A stretch of 64,000 nucleotides of DNA from Mariniphaga sediminis (lineage in GTDB: Bacteria; Bacteroidota; Bacteroidia; Bacteroidales; Prolixibacteraceae), in the NCBI RefSeq assembly GCF_003573545.1, contig NZ_QWET01000017.1, positions 34,435 to 98,434 of the forward strand. The letters run 5' to 3'. Numbering within the stretch: the first letter of the stretch is position 1; each line of letters starts with the position of its first letter. The notes below the pieces were generated by a model that did no database searches, was not told the DNA's origin, and was given only the letters and a program-made list of their open reading frames with translations. The position numbers and the translations under genes were made by a program. Positions 8,486 to 16,282 of this stretch are shown piece by piece.

Positions 8486-10011
8486 TGCGCTTTATTTCCT
8501 TTTCTATATGGATAGCCATCCTGCTGATTAGTCTCCAAGTCGGTGGACAGCAACAGGATGGTTCTGTTCTCGAAAGAAGAGTTTCAATCCATGCAGAAAG
8601 GCAGCCTCTTACAACTGTTTTAGACCAGATTAGCTGGCAGGCCAAAGTTTATTTTTCTTTTGATGCTTCGCTGATCGAGACAGATAAAATGGTTACCATA
8701 AAAGCGATCGATAAATCACTTTACTTTGTACTCAACCAACTTTTTAATCCTGATGATTTTTCCCTGACCGAAATGGAAAATCAAATTATTATCACAAAAA
8801 ATCAGGAACGGAAAAAGGGGGATCAAACGGTTGAGCCAGATACTATTCCGATAAAATATTTTTTCCTTTCGGGAAAAATTCTCGACCGTAAAAAGAAAAA
8901 CCCTGTCAGCTATGCTTCCGTTTCCGTTTTTAACAAGCCTGTAGGAACTATTACCAATGCCGACGGAGAATTCCTGCTAAAACTGCATCCGCAGCATATA
9001 AACGACACACTGATTATTTCAAGCATGGGATATGCACGGATTTTTATGCCGGCACACAAACTTTTGGATGAAGATTTAATCCTTCTGGAACCTGTGACCA
9101 TACGCATTCGTGAAATAAAAGTAACAGCCATCTCTCCGGATAAGCTACTCGAAAATATCCGTGAAAATCTTGAAAAAAATTATACTTCATACCCCAAACT
9201 TATGACGGCTTTTTACCGTGAAACAGTTAGGCAGGACGGGGAATACATCAATGTTTCCGAAGCAGTAGTTGAAATATTAAAAGCCCCTTACATAAACACT
9301 TTCCGTAACGATGTTGTACGATTGATGAAAGGGCGCCAAAGCCCCGATGTTCAGCCCTTTAAATGGATGAATTTTAAATTGCAGGGAGGACCGTTCACTA
9401 TTACCCAGCTTGATGTGGTAAAAACAATGGAAACATTTATTGACAAGGATTATCAGCATCATTACAACTATAAAATCAGCCGGGTGGTCCGGTACAACGA
9501 TATTCCGGTTTATATCCTTGAATTTGAACCTGTAAACAATATAGATTTTCACGGATTCATCGGAGAAATATATGTTCACCGTGAAACATTTGCCATTGTT
9601 CATGCCCGGTTCGGATTTGACCGCAGCGGTTTGAAAAAAGCGACTCCTATATTAGTTAAACGCACCCCTCCCGGTGTTAAAGCACGCCCCTCGTTTGTGG
9701 AATACCATGTAAATTACCAACATTACCAGGGAAAATGGCAACTGGCCACAACCCGTGCTTCTATTAAATTTAAAATCCGAAGCCGGGTAGATAATATTAA
9801 TTCGGAATTTCACAGTGTTTCTGATTTGCTTATTACTGACATCCAACCAACAGAACTCAAAAGGTTCCGGCCTGATGAATCTTTTTCGCGACGCGATATT
9901 TTTGTGGAAATGATAGGTAACTACGATCCAAAATTCTGGGAAAATTTCAACATCATCAAACCCGACGAAGACCTGCGGAATGCCATGCAGAAACTTACTT
10001 CAGGTAACTAA
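8485..10011 (+). CDS. Secreted STN + carboxypeptidase-like regulatory domain protein, no TonB barrel
   Basis: 508 residues, signal peptide at about 1-21. An STN domain (about 28-95) is followed by a carboxypeptidase-D regulatory-like beta-sandwich (about 128-200; VSYASVSVFNKPVGTITNADGEF). SusC proteins begin with the same two modules, but the plug and beta-barrel are absent. The remainder (200-508) is a soluble, mixed alpha/beta region containing LMTAFYRETVRQDGEYINVSEA, seen in uncharacterised Bacteroidota proteins with the same regulatory domain. It overlaps the protease gene by one base, so translation is probably coupled. It is probably a partner or substrate in the same FecR pathway; the actual function is unknown. 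Confidence 0.7.
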   Translation: MRFISFSIWIAILLISLQVGGQQQDGSVLERRVSIHAERQPLTTVLDQISWQAKVYFSFDASLIETDKMVTIKAIDKSLYFVLNQLFNPDDFSLTEMENQIIITKNQERKKGDQTVEPDTIPIKYFFLSGKILDRKKKNPVSYASVSVFNKPVGTITNADGEFLLKLHPQHINDTLIISSMGYARIFMPAHKLLDEDLILLEPVTIRIREIKVTAISPDKLLENIRENLEKNYTSYPKLMTAFYRETVRQDGEYINVSEAVVEILKAPYINTFRNDVVRLMKGRQSPDVQPFKWMNFKLQGGPFTITQLDVVKTMETFIDKDYQHHYNYKISRVVRYNDIPVYILEFEPVNNIDFHGFIGEIYVHRETFAIVHARFGFDRSGLKKATPILVKRTPPGVKARPSFVEYHVNYQHYQGKWQLATTRASIKFKIRSRVDNINSEFHSVSDLLITDIQPTELKRFRPDESFSRRDIFVEMIGNYDPKFWENFNIIKPDEDLRNAMQKLTSGN

Positions 10012-10045
10012 AAATCTTGTTTCTGACTTTTCAAACTATTTTCCT

Positions 10046-10053
10046 TAATTTTG
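10046..10053 (+). promoter_or_regulatory. Candidate -7 box for rbfA operon
   Basis: TAATTTTG matches TANNTTTG and lies 32 bases before the rbfA ATG, after the end of the STN-protein operon. No good -33 TTG lies at standard spacing. Confidence 0.4.
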
Positions 10054-10085
10054 AGCCAGCTTAAAACCGGAAACAATATTCATTT

Positions 10086-10430
10086 ATGGAACAATTTAGC
10101 ACCAGGCAAAATAAAATTTCAAGGCTTGTTCAACGCGAGATGGCCGATATTTTATTGCAATTCAACAAATCAAAATACCAGGGAAAGCTTATCAGCGTAA
10201 CCATTGTAAGGGTTACCAAAGACATGGGTATTGCCCGGATTTACCTCAGCATTTTTCCGTCGGAATTTGCAACGGAAATTTTAAGTGAAATCGAATTAAA
10301 CGGAAAATTCCTGAGGGGAGAACTGGGCAGGAGAATAGGGAAAAGTGTACGGATTATTCCGGAGCTGGAATTCTATATCGACGACAGCCTTGATTACATC
10401 GATCACATCGATGATCTGCTTCACAAATAA
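10086..10430 (+). CDS. rbfA: 30S ribosome-binding factor A
   Basis: A 114-residue KH-like protein that binds the 30S subunit and helps 16S rRNA maturation and cold adaptation. Family features are the N-terminal helix ISRLVQREMADIL, the central VTIVRVTKDMGIARIYLSIF strands and the C-terminal PELEFYIDDSLDYIDHIDDLL helix. Length and layout match RbfA. It is followed 48 bases downstream by the LolE-like permease, a neighbour order seen in other Bacteroidota. Confidence 0.93.
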   Translation: MEQFSTRQNKISRLVQREMADILLQFNKSKYQGKLISVTIVRVTKDMGIARIYLSIFPSEFATEILSEIELNGKFLRGELGRRIGKSVRIIPELEFYIDDSLDYIDHIDDLLHK

Positions 10431-10478
10431 TACCTGTTCAATAATTTCTAAAAGAAACCGTTTTTTCAAAAAGACAAA

Positions 10479-11705
10479 TTGAATCTGCCACTTTTCATAG
10501 CGCTGCGGTATTTGTTTTCCAAAAAGAAACAAAACATTATTAACATCATTTCTGCTATTTCAGTGGCGGGAATCATTGTCGGGACTATGGCGCTGGTCAT
10601 TGTCCTTTCGGTATTTAATGGCTTTAACAGCCTGATTGAGAATTTCTTCAGCAATTTTGATCCTGATCTAAAAATTACCGCCGCCAAAGGAAAAATGTTT
10701 ACGCCTTCTGAGAACCGCTTCGATGAAATAAAAAATCTTCCGGGTGTGGTTCATTATGCTGAAGTGATTGAAGAGGTGGCGCTTCTCAAGTACGATACCC
10801 GGCAATACCCGGCCATCGTAAAAGGGGTACCACCCAATTACGGCCGGTACACCAATATTGACACGCTTATTGTTGACGGGGTGTTTATGCTGGAAGACGA
10901 AGGCATGGACTACGCTATGGTGGGGCAGGGGGTTGCCTACAACCTCGGCCTTGGACTTTCGTTTGTCGATCCCATCCGGATTTTTGTACCGAAAAAAGGA
11001 AGGCAGGCCTCTGTGAACATGGCACGTTCCCTTAATTTCGACTACATCTTCCCGGCAGGTGTTTTTGCAGTCCTGGAGGAAATTGACTCCAAGTACATTA
11101 TTGTTCCTTACCACTTTGCCGCGAGTCTTTTTGACAGTGAAAACCAGGTTTCCGCCGTAGAACTGGGAATTGATCCGAATGTAAATGCGCGGCGATTACA
11201 AAAAGAAATTCAACATATCCTGGGTGAGTCGTTCCAGGTAAAAAACAAATACCAGCAGCACGATTTGATTTTCAGAACCATGAAATCAGAAAAATGGGCT
11301 TCCTACTTCATCCTTGTTTTTATACTGATAGTTGCCTCTTTCAACATGTTGGGAAGCCTTTCTATGCTGATAATAGACAAGAAAGAAGACCTTTTTATAT
11401 TGCGTGGCATGGGCGCTGATTCAGAACTCATCCGGCGTATTTTTTTGTTTGAAGGATGGCTCATCTCGTTTTTTGGCGCTGTGATTGGCTCGTTACTCGG
11501 TATTTTTATATGCTGGCTGCAAATAAAATATGAAATCGTTACTTTACCGGGTACCGGTTCGTTCGTTATTTCGGCCTACCCGGTCAAAATCATATTTTCA
11601 GATATCCTGCTCATTTTAAGCATTGTAATTGGCATCGGATTTATTGCTTCGTGGTACCCGGTCCGGTTTATCTCTCACCGGTTTTTAATGAATGAAAATC
11701 TGTAA
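10479..11705 (+). CDS. FtsX-like/LolC-LolE-type ABC permease
   Basis: A 408-residue inner-membrane protein with one N-terminal membrane helix (about 20-45, INIISAISVAGIIVGTMALVIVLS), a large periplasmic MacB-like domain (about 50-270) and three C-terminal helices of the FtsX fold. This is the architecture of the lipoprotein-releasing LolC/LolE permeases, which extract outer-membrane lipoproteins from the inner membrane with the LolD ATPase. No LolD gene is adjacent. The TTG at 10479 is used as the start because the conserved N-terminus LPLFIALRYLFSKK begins immediately and no ATG lies in range. Confidence 0.85.
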   Translation: MNLPLFIALRYLFSKKKQNIINIISAISVAGIIVGTMALVIVLSVFNGFNSLIENFFSNFDPDLKITAAKGKMFTPSENRFDEIKNLPGVVHYAEVIEEVALLKYDTRQYPAIVKGVPPNYGRYTNIDTLIVDGVFMLEDEGMDYAMVGQGVAYNLGLGLSFVDPIRIFVPKKGRQASVNMARSLNFDYIFPAGVFAVLEEIDSKYIIVPYHFAASLFDSENQVSAVELGIDPNVNARRLQKEIQHILGESFQVKNKYQQHDLIFRTMKSEKWASYFILVFILIVASFNMLGSLSMLIIDKKEDLFILRGMGADSELIRRIFLFEGWLISFFGAVIGSLLGIFICWLQIKYEIVTLPGTGSFVISAYPVKIIFSDILLILSIVIGIGFIASWYPVRFISHRFLMNENL

Positions 11706-11821
11706 GGAACAAGAAGTAGTATATTGCATTCCTGATATTCGTTATTCTTTGAAGATACAAAATTGTCGTATTTTGCATACAGTTTTATAAAATCAGAGTT
11801 CAATAATAAAAATTTTTGATC

Positions 11822-12856
11822 GTGAAAGCACTGGTAAAAAGCAAAGCAGAAAAAGGGATTTGGATGGAGGAAGTCCCCATGCCTGAAGTAAGGCCCAACG
11901 ATGTGTTGATAAAAATAAAAAAAGCAGCTATTTGCGGAACCGATTTACACATATACAAATGGGATGAATGGGCGCAACAAACCATAAAACCACCTGTTAT
12001 TATCGGACACGAGTACATGGGCACTGTTGTGGAAGTAGGGTCGGAGGTCGATTATGTGAAAGTAGGGGAGCGGGTTACTGTAGAAGGACATATTTCCTGC
12101 GGATTTTGCAGAAATTGCCGGCGCGGGAGGCAACACATCTGCGACCACACAGTAGGAATTGGCGTTCAGCGTGATGGCGGTTTTGCAGAATATATTTCCG
12201 TTCCCGCCAAAAATGTGTTGCATGTTGATGTCAGCATCCCGGATGAAATTATGTCGATTATGGATCCTATGGGAAATGCTACCCATACGGCGCTTTCATT
12301 CCCGCTTCTTGGCGAAGATGTACTCATTACAGGAATAGGAGGCCCTATTGGAGCCATGGCAGCTGCTATTTGCCGCTTTGCCGGAGCCCGGAATGTAATT
12401 GGTACCGACCTGAGTCCGTTTCGTCGCGCACTGGCCCGGAAAATGGGCGCCACGCGAGTAATAGATCCAACCAAAGAAAGCCTCAAAGAGGCAATGGAGC
12501 GACATAACATGGTTGCCGGATTCGACATTGGACTCGAATGCTCTGGCTCGCAGGCGGCATTTAATGATATGGTAAACCACATGTATAACGGCGGAAAAAT
12601 CAGTCTGCTGGGCATTCTTCCAAAAAGCACTCAAATAAACTGGAATAACATCATTTTCAAAGGTTTAACACTAAAAGGAATTTATGGAAGAGAAATGTAC
12701 GAAACCTGGTATCACATGGAAATGATGCTTACTTCGGGACTGGATATCACACCGGTAATCACACACCGGTTTCCGGCTGATGACTTTCAAAAGGCTTTTG
12801 ATATCATGGAACAGGGCGATTGTGGAAAAATTATTCTGGATTGGGATTTTAACTGA
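11822..12856 (+). CDS. tdh: L-threonine 3-dehydrogenase
   Basis: Oxidises L-threonine to 2-amino-3-ketobutyrate with NAD+; Kbl (gene at 44.2-45.4 kb) then yields glycine and acetyl-CoA. It is a zinc medium-chain dehydrogenase of about 344 residues. The catalytic zinc region AAICGTDLHIYKWDEW, the HEYMGTVV segment and the structural zinc cysteines (CGFCRNCRRGRQHIC) are all present. The nucleotide-binding loop reads GIGGPIG, one residue longer than the usual GxGPIG. The start is placed at GTG 11822 because the family begins MKALxKxKAEKGIW; an in-frame TTG lies two codons upstream at 11816. Confidence 0.95.
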   Translation: MKALVKSKAEKGIWMEEVPMPEVRPNDVLIKIKKAAICGTDLHIYKWDEWAQQTIKPPVIIGHEYMGTVVEVGSEVDYVKVGERVTVEGHISCGFCRNCRRGRQHICDHTVGIGVQRDGGFAEYISVPAKNVLHVDVSIPDEIMSIMDPMGNATHTALSFPLLGEDVLITGIGGPIGAMAAAICRFAGARNVIGTDLSPFRRALARKMGATRVIDPTKESLKEAMERHNMVAGFDIGLECSGSQAAFNDMVNHMYNGGKISLLGILPKSTQINWNNIIFKGLTLKGIYGREMYETWYHMEMMLTSGLDITPVITHRFPADDFQKAFDIMEQGDCGKIILDWDFN

Positions 12857-12858
12857 CG

Positions 12859-12874
12859 TGTTCCACGTGGAAAA
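12859..12874. other. parS-like site (15/16 to the palindromic consensus)
   Basis: TGTTCCACGTGGAAAA matches the palindrome TGTTNCACGTGNAACA except for one base at position 15. It lies in the gap between tdh and rsgA, where it is free to bind ParB. With the perfect copy 3.4 kb away it supports a cluster of ParB sites. Confidence 0.55.
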
Positions 12875-12927
12875 ATCTCAAAATCTGATTGTATCGTCTC
12901 ATGCACGTTCATTTCACCTCAAAAGGC

Positions 12928-12935
12928 TATTTTTG
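12928..12935 (+). promoter_or_regulatory. Candidate -7 box for rsgA
   Basis: TATTTTTG matches TANNTTTG; the GTG start codon is only 14 bases downstream, which implies a leader of about ten bases. No clear -33 element. Confidence 0.4.
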
Positions 12936-12949
12936 TAAAAAATTTTTCT

Positions 12950-13900
12950 GTGAAGCAAGGTGTAGTTATAAAAACAACAGGAAGCTGGTTTACCGTAGAA
13001 GCTGAAAACGGGGAACTGTTTGAATGCAAAGTAAAAGGGAACTTCCGGATTAAAGATATAAAAAGTACAAATCCGGTGGCAGTGGGGGACAAAGTAAACT
13101 TCTCAGTGCAAGACGATATTCACAACAATGCCGAGGTGAAAACAGGCTGGATCACTTCGATTGAAGACCGTAAAAATTACATCATACGCCGCTCTCCCAA
13201 TTTATCGAAACAGTCACATATTATAGCTGCCAACATCGACCAGGCTGTTTTAGTCGCAACGGTTGCCTGGCCGGTCACTACAACCACCTTCATCGACCGT
13301 TATCTGGCTTCTGCCGAAGCCTACCGCATTCCGGTACTGCTTGTCTTCAATAAAACAGATCTTTACTCAAAAGAAGAAAAAGCCAGGATGAACGAATTGA
13401 TTTCTATTTATTCCAAAATTGGATATTTATGTCTTTCCACTTCGGCTAAAAAAAACCAGGGCATTGAAGAATTAAAAAACGCACTGAAAGAAAAAACCAA
13501 TGTGATAAACGGACACAGCGGGGTAGGGAAGTCGACCCTGATTAACCTGATTCAACCCGGTTTAAACCTGAAAACCTCAGAAATTTCGGAAATGCACAAA
13601 ACCGGTAAACACACTACTGCATTTTCAGCCATGTTTAAGCTTTCATTTGGAGGTTATATTATTGATACTCCGGGAATTAAAGGTTTTGGCATGCTTGAAA
13701 TGGAAGCCTGGGAAATTCCGCACTATTTTCCGGAAATTTTTAAAATATCGGAAAATTGTCAGTACAACAACTGTTCGCATACCCATGAACCAGGCTGTGC
13801 TGTAAAAGAAGCCGTGGAAGCGGGCGATGTAGCCGCAAGCCGGTATATTAGCTATGTGGGCTTACTGGAAGGGGAAGATAAGTACCGGAAACCACATTAA
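12950..13900 (+). CDS. rsgA: Ribosome small-subunit-dependent GTPase A
   Basis: A circularly permuted GTPase that checks late 30S assembly. 316 residues: an N-terminal OB-fold (about 1-75), then the permuted G motifs in order G4 (FNKTD), SAK (STSAKKN), G1 P-loop GHSGVGKST and G3 DTPG, and a C-terminal zinc knuckle with Cys-x5-Cys-x-His-x5-Cys spacing (CQYNNC, SH, PGC). The start is GTG at 12950. It converges with uvrC and overlaps it by four bases. Confidence 0.96.
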   Translation: MKQGVVIKTTGSWFTVEAENGELFECKVKGNFRIKDIKSTNPVAVGDKVNFSVQDDIHNNAEVKTGWITSIEDRKNYIIRRSPNLSKQSHIIAANIDQAVLVATVAWPVTTTTFIDRYLASAEAYRIPVLLVFNKTDLYSKEEKARMNELISIYSKIGYLCLSTSAKKNQGIEELKNALKEKTNVINGHSGVGKSTLINLIQPGLNLKTSEISEMHKTGKHTTAFSAMFKLSFGGYIIDTPGIKGFGMLEMEAWEIPHYFPEIFKISENCQYNNCSHTHEPGCAVKEAVEAGDVAASRYISYVGLLEGEDKYRKPH

Positions 13901-15720
13901 TTTTTAGCCGGATGAAAATATTGGTAAACCAACGTGGCTTTTGACAATCCGACAGATATTTTAAGTTTCTCTAAATCAGAATCCTTTATGTTTTTTACTG
14001 ATTTAAAATCATTTAGAAGCTTTTTTATCGTCTTTTCACCAATCCCGTTTATTTGGTTTAACTCTGAATCAGTCATACTTTTCGACCGCTTATTTTGATG
14101 AAAAGTAATTCCAAATCGATGAGCTTCATCCCTGAGCTGCTGAATAATTTTCAACGTCTCAGAATTTTTATTTATATAAACAGGAACCGAGTCTCCGGGA
14201 AAATAAATTTCCTCAAGTCTTTTGGCAATACCAATAATAGAAATTTTACCTCTCAAGTTTAGCCTGTCAAGAGAATTTACGGCCGATGAGAGTTGTCCTT
14301 TACCACCATCAATTACAATGAGCTGAGGTAACTCTATATTCTCTTCAGTTAACCTTTTATATCGCCTGTAAACAACCTCCTCCATGGAAGCAAAGTCGTT
14401 TGGCCCGGAAACTGTTTTAATATTGTAGTGTCGGTATTCTTTTTTTAACGGTCGTCCATTTTTAAAAACAACACATGCTGCAACAGGATTTGTTCCCTGC
14501 AGGTTACTATTATCAAAACATTCAATACGAACAGGTAATTCGGGCAACTGGAGATCCTTTTTAATCGTATTAAGAATACGCTCTTCCCTAACTTTGGGAT
14601 TCTTAAGAACTAATTGCTTCTCTTTTTCAAGCCGGAAATACTTCGCATTCCGGAAGGACAAGTCAAGTAATTTCTTTTTTTCTCCACGCTGCGGAATCTT
14701 AAAAGTAACATCATTCAGTTTGGTTTGAGGTAGAAAAGGCACCAGAATTTCTTTGGCATTACTGAATATTTTTTGTCGAATATCCACTATTCCGGCAAGA
14801 AGTAAATCCTCTTTCGATTCATCCAAACTCTTTTTAATTTCCAAAGTATATGTTTGAATAATGGCTCCCTTAATAACTTTAAGATAATTGACATAGGCAA
14901 ATTTAGCATCCTGATCTATAGAAAACACATCCACATCCGTAATGGTAGGTGAAACAATGGTCGATTTGCTTTGATATCTCTTCAGCGAGTCGTATTTTTC
15001 CTTTAGTTTGTGTGCTTCCTCAAAATGTAATCCGTCGGCCATATCCTTCATTCTTATTTCCAAATGGCGGATAACTCCGGAAACATTCCCTTTCAAAATG
15101 TCAGTAATATCATCGATTCCCTGATTGTATTTTTCAGCTGAAATCAGTCCCTCACAAGGTCCTTCGCAATTTCCAATATGATACTCCAGGCAAACTTTAT
15201 ACTTTTTTGACCGAATATTTTCATCGGTCAAAAGATAATTACATGTACGGAGTTTATATTCCGATTTAAACAGTTCAAGTAAAGTTCTAACGGTATAAAT
15301 TGAAGTATAAGGGCCAAAATATTTTGATCCGTCTTTTATCAAATTTCGTGTTTTAAAAACACGGGGAAAGGGTTCGTTTTTAACACAAATCCATGGGTAA
15401 GATTTATCGTCTTTCAGCCTTATATTATAACGGGGCTGGTATTTTTTTATCAGGTTATTCTCAAGTAACAAAGCATCCTGCTCTGTCTCTACAACCATGT
15501 GTTTAATATCAGCAATATTCCGAACAAGCAGGGCAGTTTTCCTGCTGTCATGTTGCTTCGAAAAATAACTGGAAACCCGCTTTTTAAGGTTTTTGGCTTT
15601 TCCGATGTAAATAATTTTTCCCGAATCATCATAAAACTGATAAATACCAGGCTTTCCGGGAAGAACGGAAATCAGACTTTTTAAATAATCAATATCACTA
15701 TTTTTTGATTGATATTTCAC
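13897..15720 (-). CDS. uvrC: Excinuclease ABC subunit C
   Basis: Makes both incisions in nucleotide-excision repair. 607 residues in the standard order: N-terminal GIY-YIG nuclease (GIYQFYDDSGKIIYIGKAKN, about 22-42), a cysteine-bearing linker, a UVR motif region near 205-250, an RNase H-like nuclease beginning RIECFDNSNLQG, and C-terminal helix-hairpin-helix (INGIGEKTIKKLL). All parts are intact. It is the last gene of the minus-strand housekeeping block, five bases after apt, so probably co-transcribed with it. Confidence 0.97.
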   Translation of the reverse strand: MKYQSKNSDIDYLKSLISVLPGKPGIYQFYDDSGKIIYIGKAKNLKKRVSSYFSKQHDSRKTALLVRNIADIKHMVVETEQDALLLENNLIKKYQPRYNIRLKDDKSYPWICVKNEPFPRVFKTRNLIKDGSKYFGPYTSIYTVRTLLELFKSEYKLRTCNYLLTDENIRSKKYKVCLEYHIGNCEGPCEGLISAEKYNQGIDDITDILKGNVSGVIRHLEIRMKDMADGLHFEEAHKLKEKYDSLKRYQSKSTIVSPTITDVDVFSIDQDAKFAYVNYLKVIKGAIIQTYTLEIKKSLDESKEDLLLAGIVDIRQKIFSNAKEILVPFLPQTKLNDVTFKIPQRGEKKKLLDLSFRNAKYFRLEKEKQLVLKNPKVREERILNTIKKDLQLPELPVRIECFDNSNLQGTNPVAACVVFKNGRPLKKEYRHYNIKTVSGPNDFASMEEVVYRRYKRLTEENIELPQLIVIDGGKGQLSSAVNSLDRLNLRGKISIIGIAKRLEEIYFPGDSVPVYINKNSETLKIIQQLRDEAHRFGITFHQNKRSKSMTDSELNQINGIGEKTIKKLLNDFKSVKNIKDSDLEKLKISVGLSKATLVYQYFHPAKN

Positions 15721-15725
15721 CGACT

Positions 15726-16244
15726 TTAATATTTAACCAATACATGCGGATCAAATTGTTTGAGTATTTCCTTTTCAGGAGTCTGAATGAATTCAAGATC
15801 GCAAAGAAAACTGAAATATACTTTTTTAATTCCAACCTGTTTGATCATATTTAAAACAGCTTGAGCCGTACCTCCTGTAGCCAACAAATCATCATGAATA
15901 AGCACTACATCTTCTTCAGAAAGGGCATCACTGTGAATTTCCACCGTGTCTGTACCATATTCCAATTGATATGTTTCAGAAATGACATCGGAAGGAAGTT
16001 TCCCCTTTTTTCTAACAGGAACAAATCCGGCCCTTAATTCGTGAGCCAAAATTCCACCCAAAATAAAACCTCGTGCCTCAATTCCTAACACTTTTGAAAT
16101 TTGCTTATCTCTGAATTCATCTGCAATTTTTCCAGTTATATACTGAATAGCTTCTTTATCTTTTAACAGGGTAGTGATGTCTATAAAATTAATTCCCTTT
16201 TTTGGAAAATCGGGAACCTCCCTGATTTTGTCTTTCAAATTCAT
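15726..16244 (-). CDS. apt: Adenine phosphoribosyltransferase
   Basis: Salvages adenine to AMP using PRPP. It is 172 residues, the normal size. The PRPP-binding signature is VVLIHDDLLATGGTA, and the N-terminal hood (PDFPKKGINFIDITTLL) and GIEARGFILGG loop are typical of Apt rather than other phosphoribosyltransferases. It lies between mnmG, from which it is separated by a perfect parS sequence, and uvrC. Confidence 0.96.
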   Translation of the reverse strand: MNLKDKIREVPDFPKKGINFIDITTLLKDKEAIQYITGKIADEFRDKQISKVLGIEARGFILGGILAHELRAGFVPVRKKGKLPSDVISETYQLEYGTDTVEIHSDALSEEDVVLIHDDLLATGGTAQAVLNMIKQVGIKKVYFSFLCDLEFIQTPEKEILKQFDPHVLVKY

Positions 16245-16262
16245 GGTTGATCTGGTTTTTTT

Positions 16263-16278
16263 TGTTCCACGTGAAACA
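16263..16278. other. parS centromere-like site, perfect consensus
   Basis: TGTTCCACGTGAAACA matches the Spo0J/ParB-binding consensus TGTTNCACGTGAAACA at every defined position. It occupies the 38-base gap between mnmG and apt. ParB loads at parS, spreads and recruits SMC for chromosome segregation; parS sites cluster near the replication origin in most bacteria, and mnmG (gidA) is itself a frequent origin neighbour. parA/parB are not in the window. Confidence 0.85.
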
Positions 16279-16282
16279 ATTT

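Noticed and set aside
9573..9588. parS-like TGTTCACCGTGAAACA in the STN-protein gene
   Set aside because: The essential CACGTG core is broken, and it lies in coding sequence.
12166..12630. 154-codon minus-strand frame opposite tdh
   Set aside because: Antisense shadow of tdh; basic and proline-rich without a recognisable domain.
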